Notes: a model not told the origin generated them from the sequence alone. 64,000 bases of DNA from JACPVU01 sp964373255 (GCA_964373255.1 CAYJTG010000006.1:1-64000), one strand, 5' to 3'; numbered from the stretch's first letter, positions 6,940 to 16,347 are shown. A program made the numbers and translations.

Positions 6940-7917
6940 TCAATCAACAAATGCCCCTGCGACGAGCAGAGGAAACACAATGGATGCGTCTGCCTGCACT
7001 TTGACGGCTTCTGCCTTTGCCGTGGCCTTGCCCCATGATTTTGCCTCTTCTGGCAATGCCCCGGAATCAGAGCCGTCGCACTCCATGGCGGTATTGATAT
7101 AAATCGCGTATTTTGTCCCTTCACGCATCATGTTTGCGTTCATAATATGGTGCTTTGGAAGCGAGCCGCCTAGGATTATTACGCCTGTTTCTTTGGCGTC
7201 GAGAACCATGTCCGTCAAATGTGACAAATCATCACTCATATCTAATTTGAAGTCCGGGTGCTCGGACTTGAAGAAGAATATCATATCGCCAATGCTGCCG
7301 TCAACCATGGCGGGGCAAAAGACTGGTATGTTGTTCTTTGCCGCCCAGTACAATATAGACGTATCGTCGCCTAGTTCACCGAGGCGGCGGCAGATTTCTG
7401 AAGGAGTAGCTATCTTACCGGTTTCTTTCTGTTCTTTGTAAAGTTTTTCTAACAGCGGCACAAATATTTTTTCAAATTCTATGTATCTGTCATTCGGCAC
7501 AAGGATATTTCCTATCCTGTTTATTCCTTTTCTTCGTAGCACTGCTCCGTCCAGCTTAAAGTCACCCAGAATGAACGGCTTTATGGTCTTGATTATATCC
7601 TCTTCGACGCCGCCGCCTGTCGTGACGATTGCGTGGACGAACTTGTTTTTCACAAGGTGGTGTATTGATTCGCGCACGCCGGAAGAAACCATGTTTGAAG
7701 TATAGCCAAGGAATACAGTTACTTTATCCTTTCGCATTTTTTTCGCGATTTCTATCGCCTTGCCTAGGTGCGAGGCCTGAAAACCGGTAGATCCGTAAGA
7801 CCCAATAAATTTTTTCATGTCCAAACCTTTCGAAAAATCATGACCTTTGATTTTTATTCCAACGGGCTCTGACGATTCTTTGAAGACACTGGATTTTGCT
7901 TTAGAGATTTTCTTCAT
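6940..7917 (-). CDS. dys: deoxyhypusine synthase
   Basis: 325 aa. Transfers the aminobutyl group of spermidine to a lysine of aIF5A. Family features: FIGSYGSTGFQASHLG, TVFLGYTSNMVSSGVRE, AIVTTGGGVEEDIIK (NAD-binding), NDRYIEFE, CPAMVDGSIGDM, and the C-terminal GSDSGALPEEAKSWGK, where the lysine of the WGK motif is the covalent catalytic residue of the family. Full length for the archaeal enzyme. Divergent from speD, whose pathway provides decarboxylated SAM for spermidine, so the pair makes sense. Confidence 0.95.
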   Translation of the reverse strand: MKKISKAKSSVFKESSEPVGIKIKGHDFSKGLDMKKFIGSYGSTGFQASHLGKAIEIAKKMRKDKVTVFLGYTSNMVSSGVRESIHHLVKNKFVHAIVTTGGGVEEDIIKTIKPFILGDFKLDGAVLRRKGINRIGNILVPNDRYIEFEKIFVPLLEKLYKEQKETGKIATPSEICRRLGELGDDTSILYWAAKNNIPVFCPAMVDGSIGDMIFFFKSEHPDFKLDMSDDLSHLTDMVLDAKETGVIILGGSLPKHHIMNANMMREGTKYAIYINTAMECDGSDSGALPEEAKSWGKATAKAEAVKVQADASIVFPLLVAGAFVD

Positions 7918-8003
7918 GGATTTACTTTGGGAACAAGATTTAAAAGAGGAATATAAGGCAAAAACAATAATTTTAAATATGTTGCTGCATTAAAAATAAG
8001 TCA

Positions 8004-8486
8004 TTGAAGGAGTTTGTGACGCAAGAAATGGACGAAGAAACAATGGGGTTTGGCCCGCACCTGACCCTCGATCTATACGGGTGCAATAAGAGGAAACTTT
8101 CTGACCATTCTTTCATTTATGAATTACTAGACGAACTGCCGTCCAAGATAGGCATGACAAAGATTTCTGTCCCTTCTGTTTCCAGCTTCGCTGGCAATCC
8201 ACTTGGAAAAAAAGATTCTTTTGACAAGGGCGGCGTTTCCGGCTTTGTTCTCATCGCCGAGAGCCACATAACCGTGCACACGTTCATCGCCCAGAATTCA
8301 GTTTTTGTTGACATTTTCTCGTGCAAGAATTTTGACATAGAGAAAGCCGAGCGGTATTTGATAGAGGCATTCGAAGCCAAAAAATCAGAGAAAAACATTT
8401 TTGACCGAGGAAGGGAATTCCCCAAGAAAATAGAGCTTGCAGAGCCCATAGTTATCGAGGAAAGAAGAACATTGGTAAGACGCTGA
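8004..8486 (+). CDS. speD: S-adenosylmethionine decarboxylase proenzyme
   Basis: About 160 aa from TTG 8004; GTG 8016 and ATG 8028 are alternative starts. Pyruvoyl-dependent class 1B enzyme: the proenzyme cuts itself between E86 and S87 in LIAESHITVHTF, turning the serine into pyruvoyl; H88 and the downstream cysteine in IFSCKNF fit the processing/catalytic residues. It makes decarboxylated SAM for polyamine synthesis. Longer C-terminal tail (EFPKKIELAEPIVIEERR) than the minimal family member. Confidence 0.9.
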   Translation: MKEFVTQEMDEETMGFGPHLTLDLYGCNKRKLSDHSFIYELLDELPSKIGMTKISVPSVSSFAGNPLGKKDSFDKGGVSGFVLIAESHITVHTFIAQNSVFVDIFSCKNFDIEKAERYLIEAFEAKKSEKNIFDRGREFPKKIELAEPIVIEERRTLVRR

Positions 8487-8551
8487 TTCTTGATTCAGAA
8501 ACGACCCGTACCTATTAAACTATATTGTACGGAATAATTATGTTTATAATT

Positions 8552-10228
8552 ATGTCATTCCAGAAATTCCGCGAGCAGGTCGAGAAATTAGTAGGACAAG
8601 AGTACGCAGGGTTGCTAGAAATTCCCAAGGACGTCAAGGACGCTGGCGACATAGCTTTGCCGTGCTTTGCAGTAGCTAAAAAGCACGACAAGACGCCGTT
8701 TGATATGGCAAAGCTCCTTGAGATAGACTTTTACAACAGGATAAAAAAGTTTCGGCTTATCGGCGATATCAAGGCGACGGGTCCTTACGTCAACTTCTAC
8801 GTAAAGGAAAAAGCATTCTTGCCGATGGTGATCAAGGAAATAATTACGGCGAAAGGAAAATACGGATCATCAAATATTGGAAGTGGAAAGACAGTTATCG
8901 TTGAGTACCCGTCGGCTAATATTGCAAAGCCCATGTCTGTGGGCCATTTAAGGTCAGGGATCATAGGCCAGTCGCTCTACAACATACACAAATTTTTAAG
9001 CTACAGGGTTATCAGCGATGACCACCTCGGCGACTGGGGAACACAGTTCGGCAAGCTTCTCTATGCATACAATACATGGGGGGATCTGAAAAGTGTAAGC
9101 AAGAACCCGATAAAAGAAATGCTGGAATTATACATAAAATTTCATGACGAAGCCAAGCAGAATCCACAGCTGGAGCAAGAGGCGCGCGACTGGTTTGCAC
9201 GACTGGAAAAAGGCGACAAAAAGGCATTAAAAATATGGAAATTGTTCTGCAAATGGAGCCTGCAAGAACTGGGCAGGATATACAAAAAACTTGGCTTACA
9301 TTTGGATTACCAGTTAGGCGAGAGCTTTTACATAAGCACAGCAAAGCAGGTGATAAAAGAAGCCCTTGCCAAAGGCGTTGCAAAGGAAGAGCAGGGCGCG
9401 GTGTTGATTCCTATGAACGGGACGCCGCTGCTTATACAAAAATCTGACGAATCCACGCTCTACGCTACCCGTGATCTGGCAACAATAAAATACAGGATGA
9501 AGAAATTCCACCCATATAAGATTCTTTACGCAGTAGGATCCGAGCAGAACCTATATTTTCGCCAGATTTTCTTTGCCGCGAAGCAACTGGGTTATATCAA
9601 GGACGAGGGCGCGCACGTGAATTTCGGGCTTGTTTCTTTGCCCGAGGGTCGCATGTCCACGAGAGAAGGAAGGATTGTATTTCTGGAGGATCTGATAAGC
9701 GAGACGATAAAAGAGGCAATAAAGGCGATAGAAGAGAAAAACCCAAAACTGAAGAACAAAAAGGAAATCGCAGAAATGATCGCAATGGCAGCAATAAAGT
9801 ATAACGACATTTCAAGGGACAGGATCAGGGACATCGTATTTGACTGGAAGGAGGCTTTGAGCTTTGAGGGCGACACGGGACCTTACCTGCAGTACACAGC
9901 CGTGAGGGCGAATTCTATAATCAGTAAATCCAGAAAGCGATATTCAACAAAAAATCTCGACGTGCTTGTGAATAAAAATGAGGCCGAAATAGTAAAAATG
10001 CTGTCGAAATTTTTTGATACTGTAATCAATTCGCATAACGACTACAAGCCGCACTACATAGCAAACTACCTGAATAATTTAGCAGCGAAATTCAACGAAT
10101 ACTACCACAATACGAAGATAATCGGATCAAAGGAAGAGCAGCAGAGGCTTGCTTTGGTTTTTTGCGTAGGCACTGTTTTAACAACAGGATTAAGGCTGTT
10201 AGGCATTGAAGTTCCTGAGAAGATGTAG
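8552..10228 (+). CDS. argS: arginyl-tRNA synthetase
   Basis: 558 aa from ATG 8552 (ATG 8540 also possible). Class I synthetase: the HIGH-type signature is PMSVGHLRS followed by the ArgRS-specific SDDHLGDWGTQFGKL; the KMSKS position reads GRMSTREG, as in many ArgRS lacking a canonical KMSKS lysine. N-terminal Add1-like domain (GDIALPCFAVAK) and C-terminal helical DALR anticodon-binding domain (DTGPYLQYTAVRANSI onward) are present. Complete. Confidence 0.96.
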   Translation: MSFQKFREQVEKLVGQEYAGLLEIPKDVKDAGDIALPCFAVAKKHDKTPFDMAKLLEIDFYNRIKKFRLIGDIKATGPYVNFYVKEKAFLPMVIKEIITAKGKYGSSNIGSGKTVIVEYPSANIAKPMSVGHLRSGIIGQSLYNIHKFLSYRVISDDHLGDWGTQFGKLLYAYNTWGDLKSVSKNPIKEMLELYIKFHDEAKQNPQLEQEARDWFARLEKGDKKALKIWKLFCKWSLQELGRIYKKLGLHLDYQLGESFYISTAKQVIKEALAKGVAKEEQGAVLIPMNGTPLLIQKSDESTLYATRDLATIKYRMKKFHPYKILYAVGSEQNLYFRQIFFAAKQLGYIKDEGAHVNFGLVSLPEGRMSTREGRIVFLEDLISETIKEAIKAIEEKNPKLKNKKEIAEMIAMAAIKYNDISRDRIRDIVFDWKEALSFEGDTGPYLQYTAVRANSIISKSRKRYSTKNLDVLVNKNEAEIVKMLSKFFDTVINSHNDYKPHYIANYLNNLAAKFNEYYHNTKIIGSKEEQQRLALVFCVGTVLTTGLRLLGIEVPEKM

Positions 10229-10319
10229 ATAAATAAATTCGTTATTCATGCGTAATTGATGCGTAATTTATGTCGTGGACGCAAATAGCTTTAAAATACT
10301 TCAGGAAGTTTAATTTCTC

Positions 10320-11582
10320 ATGGATAGTGAAAAGATAGAGATAAATATTACCGAGGGCGAGGAGCTCCCTACGAACGTTAAAAGAATCCTTAAGACGCTC
10401 CAGATTCCGTCGTTGACGAAGGAAGACCGGCAAAGCATAAGAGACCTGGTAGAGAAGACGGACGAATTGCTCTACTCTTTTGAAAAGGAAAAGATAACGC
10501 AGCCACTGTCAGACAGGCTTGACCGTCTGATAGAAGTACTGGAAAAAAGCTGGAATAAGATCAACGATTTCTCCGGCAAATTCGACAGGCTCGTCACGCT
10601 CATCGACAGGGACAAGGAGCGCATGCAGACCCTGAACGACAAATTAGACAAGCTCGAGGACTCTGTTCTGAAAGACGAATCTGCACGGATTATTGCAGAA
10701 GTCAGCAACCACCTGAACGCGCTCCTGCTTTCTGTGCAGTCAAACGAGGATAAAATAAATAAAATACTGTCATCGGCAGACAAAGACAGCGAGCAGTTTC
10801 AGATTACAAATGAGCGGCTTGACAAGCTTACTGAAATTTACCTGAATGATATGTCGATTCCAATTCTTAAAGAGGTTCGCGACAGCCTTAATTCTGTTTT
10901 ATCGTACGTGCAGTCGAATGAGGAAAGAATCGTATCACTGTTTTCCAGGGCGCTCGACAACATCGAGGGCATAAACAGCACGCTCTCCGACATAAAGGGG
11001 CTGGTAGTGGAATCAAGCGAAAAAATCGCGTCAGACATTGAAAGAAAAACGTCAGCACTTTCTGAAAATATAAATGAAAGACTGGATACTTACGTCTCCG
11101 GCGCAAACGCCAGGCTGGACAACATGTCGCTGCAGACGATAGAGCCGCTGAACGACATAAGCATGCGCATAGAGGGTCTGAAGAATGCGCTGACCGAGGA
11201 CAAAATAAAATCCATCGTCGATGGTTCTGTCAGGAAGATGAATGCCGATGTAAGGCGCATAAACTCGTCGATCAATCTGCTCCGGAGCCAGGCAACCCTC
11301 ACGAGTTTGTCGGAAATCGCAGCCATCGTAAGGGGCTTTAGGGTTTCCAGGATGATGCAGCCAGAGAAGAAAAGAATTCTGGCTGTACTGAGAGGCCTGG
11401 AAGACGACATAATCGACATACTTATCCTGAAAACCGTGAAAAAGAACATGAGCACGGCGCAGATAAACAGCGTCCTGAACATGAGGGACAAGCTTCTGAA
11501 AGCCCGTCTAAACAGGTTAGTACGGCTGAAAAAACTGTCGAAGAAAAAGAAGGGCAGGTATTTCGTGTTTTACGTTAAATGA
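10320..11582 (+). CDS. long coiled-coil protein with C-terminal winged-helix-like domain
   Basis: 420 aa. From about residue 50 to 320 there is near-continuous heptad-like coiled coil with two related segments (SVQSNEDKINKIL and YVQSNEERIVSLF, about 55 residues apart), suggesting internal duplication. The last ~90 residues (KKRILAVLRGLEDDIIDIL...MRDKLLKARLNRLVRL) look like a winged helix for DNA binding. Start ATG 10320. No named family. The next gene starts 17 bases downstream. Role could be chromosomal or regulatory; unknown. Confidence 0.75.
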   Translation: MDSEKIEINITEGEELPTNVKRILKTLQIPSLTKEDRQSIRDLVEKTDELLYSFEKEKITQPLSDRLDRLIEVLEKSWNKINDFSGKFDRLVTLIDRDKERMQTLNDKLDKLEDSVLKDESARIIAEVSNHLNALLLSVQSNEDKINKILSSADKDSEQFQITNERLDKLTEIYLNDMSIPILKEVRDSLNSVLSYVQSNEERIVSLFSRALDNIEGINSTLSDIKGLVVESSEKIASDIERKTSALSENINERLDTYVSGANARLDNMSLQTIEPLNDISMRIEGLKNALTEDKIKSIVDGSVRKMNADVRRINSSINLLRSQATLTSLSEIAAIVRGFRVSRMMQPEKKRILAVLRGLEDDIIDILILKTVKKNMSTAQINSVLNMRDKLLKARLNRLVRLKKLSKKKKGRYFVFYVK

Positions 11583-11599
11583 TTTTCTTGGTGAAGTGC

Positions 11600-12481
11600 A
11601 TGACAATAACTGATTCCATAAATATAGATAGAAAAACAGAAATGCCGATAGCCACTTGTCCTTTGAAATATTCGTCTAGATTAGTCAGGACTATTAATCA
11701 TTTACCGGAGGGTTATGAAACAGCGGGACCGGGCATGGCTGACTTCTACGACACACTCAAGGTAGCGGCTGTAATTGCGGTCGCTGATGGCAAACCAATC
11801 ACGCCTTCAACAGCAGGAGAAGAACACCAGATATATGTTCAAAGTATCGTCGGCGCGGAGAAACTGAGAGACGTGGAGGAACTAAGGGACTATTTTGCCA
11901 ATAATGATGAAGGCTGGTACGCATGGGCTCATACTTTGACAGGACTGCGGTTCCACGAAGCGGATTTGCGAAAACCATATAACATCGGGGACAAAGTCAC
12001 AGCAGAAGTAATAATTACAGACATAGCTCCATACATAAGCCAGATAGCTGATCCGAAGTTCACAAGAGAAAACTGGAAGGATATCATAGAAAAAATCAAT
12101 AAGGTAGTTGCTAAATTGCCAGTTCCATACAGCAGAGGTCATGTTATAAAGGAAATGCACTCCACTTTGGACATATTTACAGAAGTTGAACAAACAACCG
12201 AGCACAAAACGCCATACGCTTTGCACGGATGGTTAAGAGAAAATCTTGACATTCCTAAAGACCCGATATCAGGTCACTACGAGGTTGCTGTCGGGCGCGG
12301 GAGGCGCTGGCATCACGTCGGGGTCAGGTGCCCGGACGTCGGTGCGGACGACAGGCGCTGGGACGCGAACTCGTATGTCGGCTTCCGTCCCGTAGTTCGG
12401 GGTTCCGTTCCAGGAATTCAAGTAGTTGCAGCAGATATATACAGCATGAGTCCAGAAGTATGGAAGATTCCAAAAGATTAA
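11600..12481 (+). CDS. C-type-lectin-fold protein with DGR-like variable C-terminus
   Basis: 293 aa from ATG 11600 (GGTGA six bases upstream; ATG 11579 overlapping the previous stop is an alternative). The first ~220 residues match no family I know. The C-terminal ~50 residues run ..RWHHVGVRCPDVG... and ..RRWDANSYVGFRPVV, the pattern of FGE/SUMF1-type C-type-lectin folds used as variable proteins of diversity-generating retroelements. That segment is far richer in GC than the rest of the gene and many of its codons are NNC. No reverse transcriptase lies in the window. Role by analogy: ligand or surface binding. Confidence 0.7.
   Translation: MTITDSINIDRKTEMPIATCPLKYSSRLVRTINHLPEGYETAGPGMADFYDTLKVAAVIAVADGKPITPSTAGEEHQIYVQSIVGAEKLRDVEELRDYFANNDEGWYAWAHTLTGLRFHEADLRKPYNIGDKVTAEVIITDIAPYISQIADPKFTRENWKDIIEKINKVVAKLPVPYSRGHVIKEMHSTLDIFTEVEQTTEHKTPYALHGWLRENLDIPKDPISGHYEVAVGRGRRWHHVGVRCPDVGADDRRWDANSYVGFRPVVRGSVPGIQVVAADIYSMSPEVWKIPKD
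12288..12410 (+). other. candidate DGR variable region
   Basis: Codons here include CGC, CGC, CAC, GTC, GTC, TGC, GAC, GTC, GAC, GAC, CGC, GAC, AAC, GTC, i.e. NNC repeatedly. This is what adenine-specific mutation of AAC codons in a template repeat would produce. It ends in the conserved GFRP motif at the C-terminal edge of the lectin fold. No AAC-rich template copy was found in the window by eye. Confidence 0.5.
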
Positions 12482-12955
12482 TCACATCTTTCTTATCAGG
12501 CTTGTTGTTTCTTCATTGAGGATTTTGCCGTTTGCAGCGTTGACGTCAAATGACGTGGCTGACATGTCCGCGGTTATGAAGGCCATAGTCCAGACGAGCG
12601 TGCTTTTGCCTGCGAATTCCTTCTTGTGGAGCGATACCAGGGTATTTATGGACGGCTTCTTGAAGGCATTTCCGGCGATCTGAAGGGCATCGTCTATGTC
12701 GATCTCTGCATAATCCACGTCAATCCTTTCTATCTCCTTTATCGCGGGCGTGTATTCGCCGACCGTGACAAACTTTTCGCTGACAAAGCAGTCGACAACT
12801 GACTTGGTGCCGGGATTATAATAAAGAAGAGTCCACTCCGCAACCCCCTTTGCACCGCTGTTTATGGATGCGAAGATGGAACCTAAAAAATAGCCCTTCA
12901 GCTTTTTTATATTCTCGTTTTGCTCAGCTTTGTCTACAGCCTCTAATAGGTTCAT
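12482..12955 (-). CDS. hypothetical protein
   Basis: 157 aa, overlapping the stop of the upstream gene by four bases (ATGA), so co-translated with it. C-terminal part STLVWTMAFITADMSATSFDVNAANGKILNEE resembles PepSY-like repeats in which a strand TSFDVNAANGKIL follows a beta turn, but this is weak. No signal peptide or membrane helix. Convergent with the variable-protein gene. Function unknown. Confidence 0.65.
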   Translation of the reverse strand: MNLLEAVDKAEQNENIKKLKGYFLGSIFASINSGAKGVAEWTLLYYNPGTKSVVDCFVSEKFVTVGEYTPAIKEIERIDVDYAEIDIDDALQIAGNAFKKPSINTLVSLHKKEFAGKSTLVWTMAFITADMSATSFDVNAANGKILNEETTSLIRKM

Positions 12956-13179
12956 ATCTCCTTCAACTTTTCAGATATAAAATCTATCACGCTTTGGTCA
13001 AGTGGCACGGTGAATGATTTCTTGTACCTCTTTTCCCCGGTTGGCGTAAAAAAGCCGCTGCTTACCGATATGAATGTGTTTTCGCCTGTCTCAGACACGG
13101 CCTTTTTTCTCGCAACCTCAATGAATTTGCTGTTGCCGAATTTTATCTCTTCTGATTTCAAAGTTTCAAAGGTTACCAT
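12952..13179 (-). CDS. hypothetical protein
   Basis: 75 aa from ATG 13179 (MVTFETLKSEEIKFG; an upstream ATG 13200 adds seven residues). GAGGTCTAAAA precedes it. Contains ISVSSGFFTPTGEKRYKKSFTVPLDQSVIDFISEKLKEI, a small alpha/beta protein. First gene of a two-gene operon with the 157-aa protein. Unrecognised. Confidence 0.6.
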   Translation of the reverse strand: MVTFETLKSEEIKFGNSKFIEVARKKAVSETGENTFISVSSGFFTPTGEKRYKKSFTVPLDQSVIDFISEKLKEI

Positions 13180-13317
13180 TTTTAGACCTCCATTTCTCAT
13201 TTTTTATTTAGCTATTTAATTAAACGTGGACTTTTTAAACGTAATACATATGCAAAAAAGAAGAAGAAAACCTCAAAGAAACCACCGACTTTTTTATCAT
13301 CGGCAGGTTGCGTTTAT

Positions 13318-13587
13318 TCATTTTTTTGCCTTTCTTGGCTCTTTTGATTGTTCCTTTTCGCGGGATTCCCACTTAAGGTCCTCGTACTCTATCCAGGCTA
13401 CTATGAGGCCCAGAAATATAAGCACTAGGCCGAACAACCCGGCGAACACGGTCAGAAACGCCTTTACTGTGCTTGTCCCGAACAGGCGCTCAATCCCGCC
13501 GTTTCCGAAAATTGGTGCTGCTGTGTACCAGTACAGGCCTGCCAAGAAAACTATAATGCCGATAATCATCTTGACCGCTGAATTCAT
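13318..13587 (-). CDS. two-helix membrane protein
   Basis: 89 aa. Two hydrophobic segments (about 6-27 and 42-65) with a short outside loop containing GNGGIERLFG, then a highly charged cytoplasmic tail (ESREKEQSKEPRKAKK). Topology inferred by the positive-inside rule. No family recognised. Confidence 0.6.
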   Translation of the reverse strand: MNSAVKMIIGIIVFLAGLYWYTAAPIFGNGGIERLFGTSTVKAFLTVFAGLFGLVLIFLGLIVAWIEYEDLKWESREKEQSKEPRKAKK

Positions 13588-13672
13588 TCTACCACCTCAT
13601 TAATTATAGCTCTACATATAGATATTTTCTACGCTTTAATACTTTATTAAATATGAAAAACAGAGATGATTT

Positions 13673-14134
13673 ATGATAACGTCCAAAGAAATGAAACAGA
13701 AGGTCGTGGCGTGGTCGTCAAAGCCCGTTGTTCAGAGGGTAGAACGGCCGACGAGACGGGACAGGGCGCGGTCTTTGGGCTACAAATCAAAGCAGGGTTT
13801 TGTGATTGCAAGGACGCGCATTAAAAAAGGCAGAAGAAGAAGGCCCAGCCCGACAAAGGGAAGAAAGCCGAGAAGCATCGGTGTTTGGTTCACCCCGAAG
13901 ATGAACAAAAAAGCGATAGCCGAGAGGAGGGTAGCGAGAAAATTCCCCAACCTTGAGGTGCTTAATTCTTATTACGTAGGCGAAACAGGAACGCATGAAT
14001 TCTACGAGGTAATACTTGTCGACAAAAACCATCCAGCCATAAAGAGTGACAAGGATGTCGGATGGATTGTCAACCATAGGAAGCGCGTCTTCCGGGGATT
14101 AACGTCAGCCGGCAAGAGAAGCAGGGGATTATAA
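13673..14134 (+). CDS. rpl15e: 50S ribosomal protein L15e (eL15)
   Basis: 153 aa. Family sequence throughout: RARSLGYKSKQGFVIARTRIKKGRRRR near the N-terminus, VARKFPNLEVLNSYYVGETG, EVILVDKNHPAIKSD and the C-terminal RGLTSAGKRSRGL. Slightly shorter than typical archaeal eL15 (about 190 aa), missing part of the N-terminal MARSMYSYIREAWK region, here replaced by MITSKEMKQKVVAWSSK. Monocistronic between convergent and divergent genes. Confidence 0.95.
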   Translation: MITSKEMKQKVVAWSSKPVVQRVERPTRRDRARSLGYKSKQGFVIARTRIKKGRRRRPSPTKGRKPRSIGVWFTPKMNKKAIAERRVARKFPNLEVLNSYYVGETGTHEFYEVILVDKNHPAIKSDKDVGWIVNHRKRVFRGLTSAGKRSRGL

Positions 14135-14135
14135 A

Positions 14136-14966
14136 TTATTTCTGTTTGTCGTAAACAAACAAATGGTGATTTTCCGGGTTAAGAAACTGGAATATTCCAA
14201 AATTAGAAGAAACTTTGGGCTTTAGACCTATGTACTTCAAGATTAATGCTTCCCATCCTTTAGAAGACAGGAAATTACAGGGTACATTTATTTTCTTTTC
14301 CTTATTTGTAGAATAATGAATTATACGATTATAAAACCAGTCAATCCATGCGCCGTAAGCAAAACCCAATTCATTTTCCGTGACAGATTCAATAAAAATT
14401 ACCCGCTTCTTTGCAACCCTGAAAGCCTCTTTTACAAGATCTACAACATCGTCGGAATGGTGAAAAACTGTCAACAGCACTACTTGATCAAACTCGCCAT
14501 CTTTTGCATTTACTTTGTTGTTTTTTACCTGAATAAAAGGAATTTTTACTTTGCTCCAATTTATTACGTCAGCTATTGACACTTTACATCCATATTCATG
14601 CATTAATTTTGCTACTTCTCCACTACCGCCACCAAGATCAAGAGTTCTGGATTTTAATAAATGCGGTTGTATTTTGTTGAACAATTCTTTTGCCCTTTCT
14701 TTCATTTTGATATCTAGGTTTTTGTAAATAGCAAACGAGTTCAGGCTTTTATGAAGCTTCTCCTCGGCTTCGAAAATATCCCCGATTTTTTTGTTTTTTA
14801 CATTTACTATCAACCACTTGTCAGCTTGATTAAAATTCATCCCAAGGCACGTCAGGATTCCATTTGCATGCCTTCTGATCATCGAAAAAGAATTAGGATC
14901 ACATTGTGCGCTTTCAACGATCTGCCTCAAAATTTCGTTTTTTTTGCCGCTTATAATCATAAACAT
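14136..14966 (-). CDS. SAM-dependent methyltransferase (class I)
   Basis: 276 aa. Rossmann methyltransferase domain from about residue 110: motif I LDLGGGSGEVAKLM, acidic strand end SIADVINW, motif IV FDQVVLLTVFHHSDD and motif VI RVAKKRVIFIESV. The N-terminal 100 residues are a separate basic alpha/beta region. Resembles Methyltransf_11 enzymes acting on small molecules or lipids/quinones. Substrate unknown. AT-rich relative to neighbours, as is the adjacent Nudix gene. Confidence 0.8.
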   Translation of the reverse strand: MFMIISGKKNEILRQIVESAQCDPNSFSMIRRHANGILTCLGMNFNQADKWLIVNVKNKKIGDIFEAEEKLHKSLNSFAIYKNLDIKMKERAKELFNKIQPHLLKSRTLDLGGGSGEVAKLMHEYGCKVSIADVINWSKVKIPFIQVKNNKVNAKDGEFDQVVLLTVFHHSDDVVDLVKEAFRVAKKRVIFIESVTENELGFAYGAWIDWFYNRIIHYSTNKEKKINVPCNFLSSKGWEALILKYIGLKPKVSSNFGIFQFLNPENHHLFVYDKQK

Positions 14967-15006
14967 AAATATGTTTTAATGCACTTTTAAGCTTTCTTCT
15001 ATAAAT

Positions 15007-15507
15007 TTATTTTACCCCGAAATGTTTTCCCAATATGAACAAAAGCTCTGGATGGAATTTTTCACCTTTATCTATCATGCCTTGAATTTCTTCTAAACTA
15101 AAGAAGTCTATTTTTTCTACATCCTTTTTGTTTAATTTGAATTTTCCTTCATAAACACCACTGAAAGTTGCAAGGAATTTCTTCAAGCCATTGCGTTCTT
15201 TGCCGGTGTATGTATAAAGGTCTTTATAATCAAATTTTATTTTTGTTTTAATTCCAACCTCTTCTTCCAGTTCCCTTAATGCAGCCTCTTCATAGGTTTC
15301 GCCTGATTTTACATGGCCGCTTGCTGTAGTTCCCCAGTGAAACGGACAAAAAGGCGTGTTCCCTCTCATCTGGAGGCACATCTTTTCTTTTTTATTGAAA
15401 AGTATAACATGAACTATCCTGTGTGTAAGAAGGTTGTCATAAACTTGGCTGCGCGGAGCGCTCCCTATAACCTCGTCGTCATTGTTTACAACGTCCAAAA
15501 ATTCCAT
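15007..15507 (-). CDS. Nudix hydrolase, IDI-like
   Basis: 166 aa. Nudix box GHVKSGETYEEAALRELEEE followed by VG (about residues 64-85) fits GX5EX7REUXEEXGU. N-terminal MEFLDVVNNDDEVIG and THRIVHVILFNKK.. resemble the isopentenyl-diphosphate isomerase-like Nudix subgroup (YfcD type) rather than MutT, but the Cys/His metal ligands of true IDI are not evident. Hydrolyses a nucleoside-diphosphate-linked substrate of unknown identity. Confidence 0.88.
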   Translation of the reverse strand: MEFLDVVNNDDEVIGSAPRSQVYDNLLTHRIVHVILFNKKEKMCLQMRGNTPFCPFHWGTTASGHVKSGETYEEAALRELEEEVGIKTKIKFDYKDLYTYTGKERNGLKKFLATFSGVYEGKFKLNKKDVEKIDFFSLEEIQGMIDKGEKFHPELLFILGKHFGVK

Positions 15508-15646
15508 AAAAACACTAATTTTAAGCTTTAATTTAATCCCTTAAAAGCTTTTCAGTAACAATATTATATGGGGAAGTGCGACCGGCGCCCTGTTTGTTCT
15601 TTGTAAGTTTCTGCTGGTTTAGATATTGATATTGTGGTGTGTTGCT

Positions 15647-16345
15647 ATGGCCTTTTACGACCTGCACGTTCACACAAACCTTTCGATAGGAGAGAATACG
15701 GTAGAAGAAGTCGCTGAAATAGCCAGAAGGCTCGGCCTGGATGGTATAGGCATTGTGCAGTATTTTTCAGGCGGAGTAGCTGACGTGCCGTCCTTTGAGG
15801 GCGTAGACGCCGTGAAATGCATGATGATCAAGCCAAACAGCGTAAATGAACTGAACGAGGTTGCATCAAAGGTGAGAAACAGGTGCGAGATCCTGATGGT
15901 CCACGGGGGCGACTACGACATAAACCGGGCCGCGTGCGAAAACCCGCTCATAGACGTGCTGTGCCACCCGGAGCTCGGCCGCAAGGACAGCGGGCTTGAC
16001 CACATATGCATAAAGGCTGCCAAGGAAAACAACGTTGCCGTAGAAGTCAATTTTCGCGAGATACTCGAGTCGTTCAAAAGAAACCGCATATACGTTCTGT
16101 CTGCTATCCGGAAAAACGTAGAGCTGTGCAGGAAGTATGAAACGCCTGTTGTGACGGCTTCAGGCGCGGTGACGAAATGGGGGCTTCGTTCGGGCAGGGA
16201 GCTCGCGGCCATAACAAACCTTCTTGGTTTCGAACTAGGAAAATCCATAGATTCGACGTCAGCAGTACCAGAGTCAATTGTAAAGCAGAACAGGGAAAAA
16301 CTGGCGGGAAAAAGATGGGAAGGAGTCAGCGTCGTGGGGGAATAA
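15647..16345 (+). CDS. rnp3: ribonuclease P protein component 3 (Rpp30)
   Basis: 232 aa from ATG 15647. PHP-like TIM barrel: starts FYDLHVHTNLSIGENTVEEV, with VHGGDYDINRAACEN and DVLCHPELGR in the middle and TASGAVTKWGLRSGRELAAI near the C-terminus, all typical of archaeal Rpp30. It pairs with Pop5 (next gene, 2 bases downstream) to activate the catalytic RNA in 5' maturation of tRNA. Operon rnp3-rnp2-aif2b. Confidence 0.93.
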   Translation: MAFYDLHVHTNLSIGENTVEEVAEIARRLGLDGIGIVQYFSGGVADVPSFEGVDAVKCMMIKPNSVNELNEVASKVRNRCEILMVHGGDYDINRAACENPLIDVLCHPELGRKDSGLDHICIKAAKENNVAVEVNFREILESFKRNRIYVLSAIRKNVELCRKYETPVVTASGAVTKWGLRSGRELAAITNLLGFELGKSIDSTSAVPESIVKQNREKLAGKRWEGVSVVGE

Positions 16346-16347
16346 AA

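Noticed and set aside
9012..9383. Reverse-strand ORFs inside argS and similar long shadows (e.g. 43897-44616, 46880-47791)
   Set aside because: They are antisense to well-supported genes and have the low-complexity composition of shadow frames.
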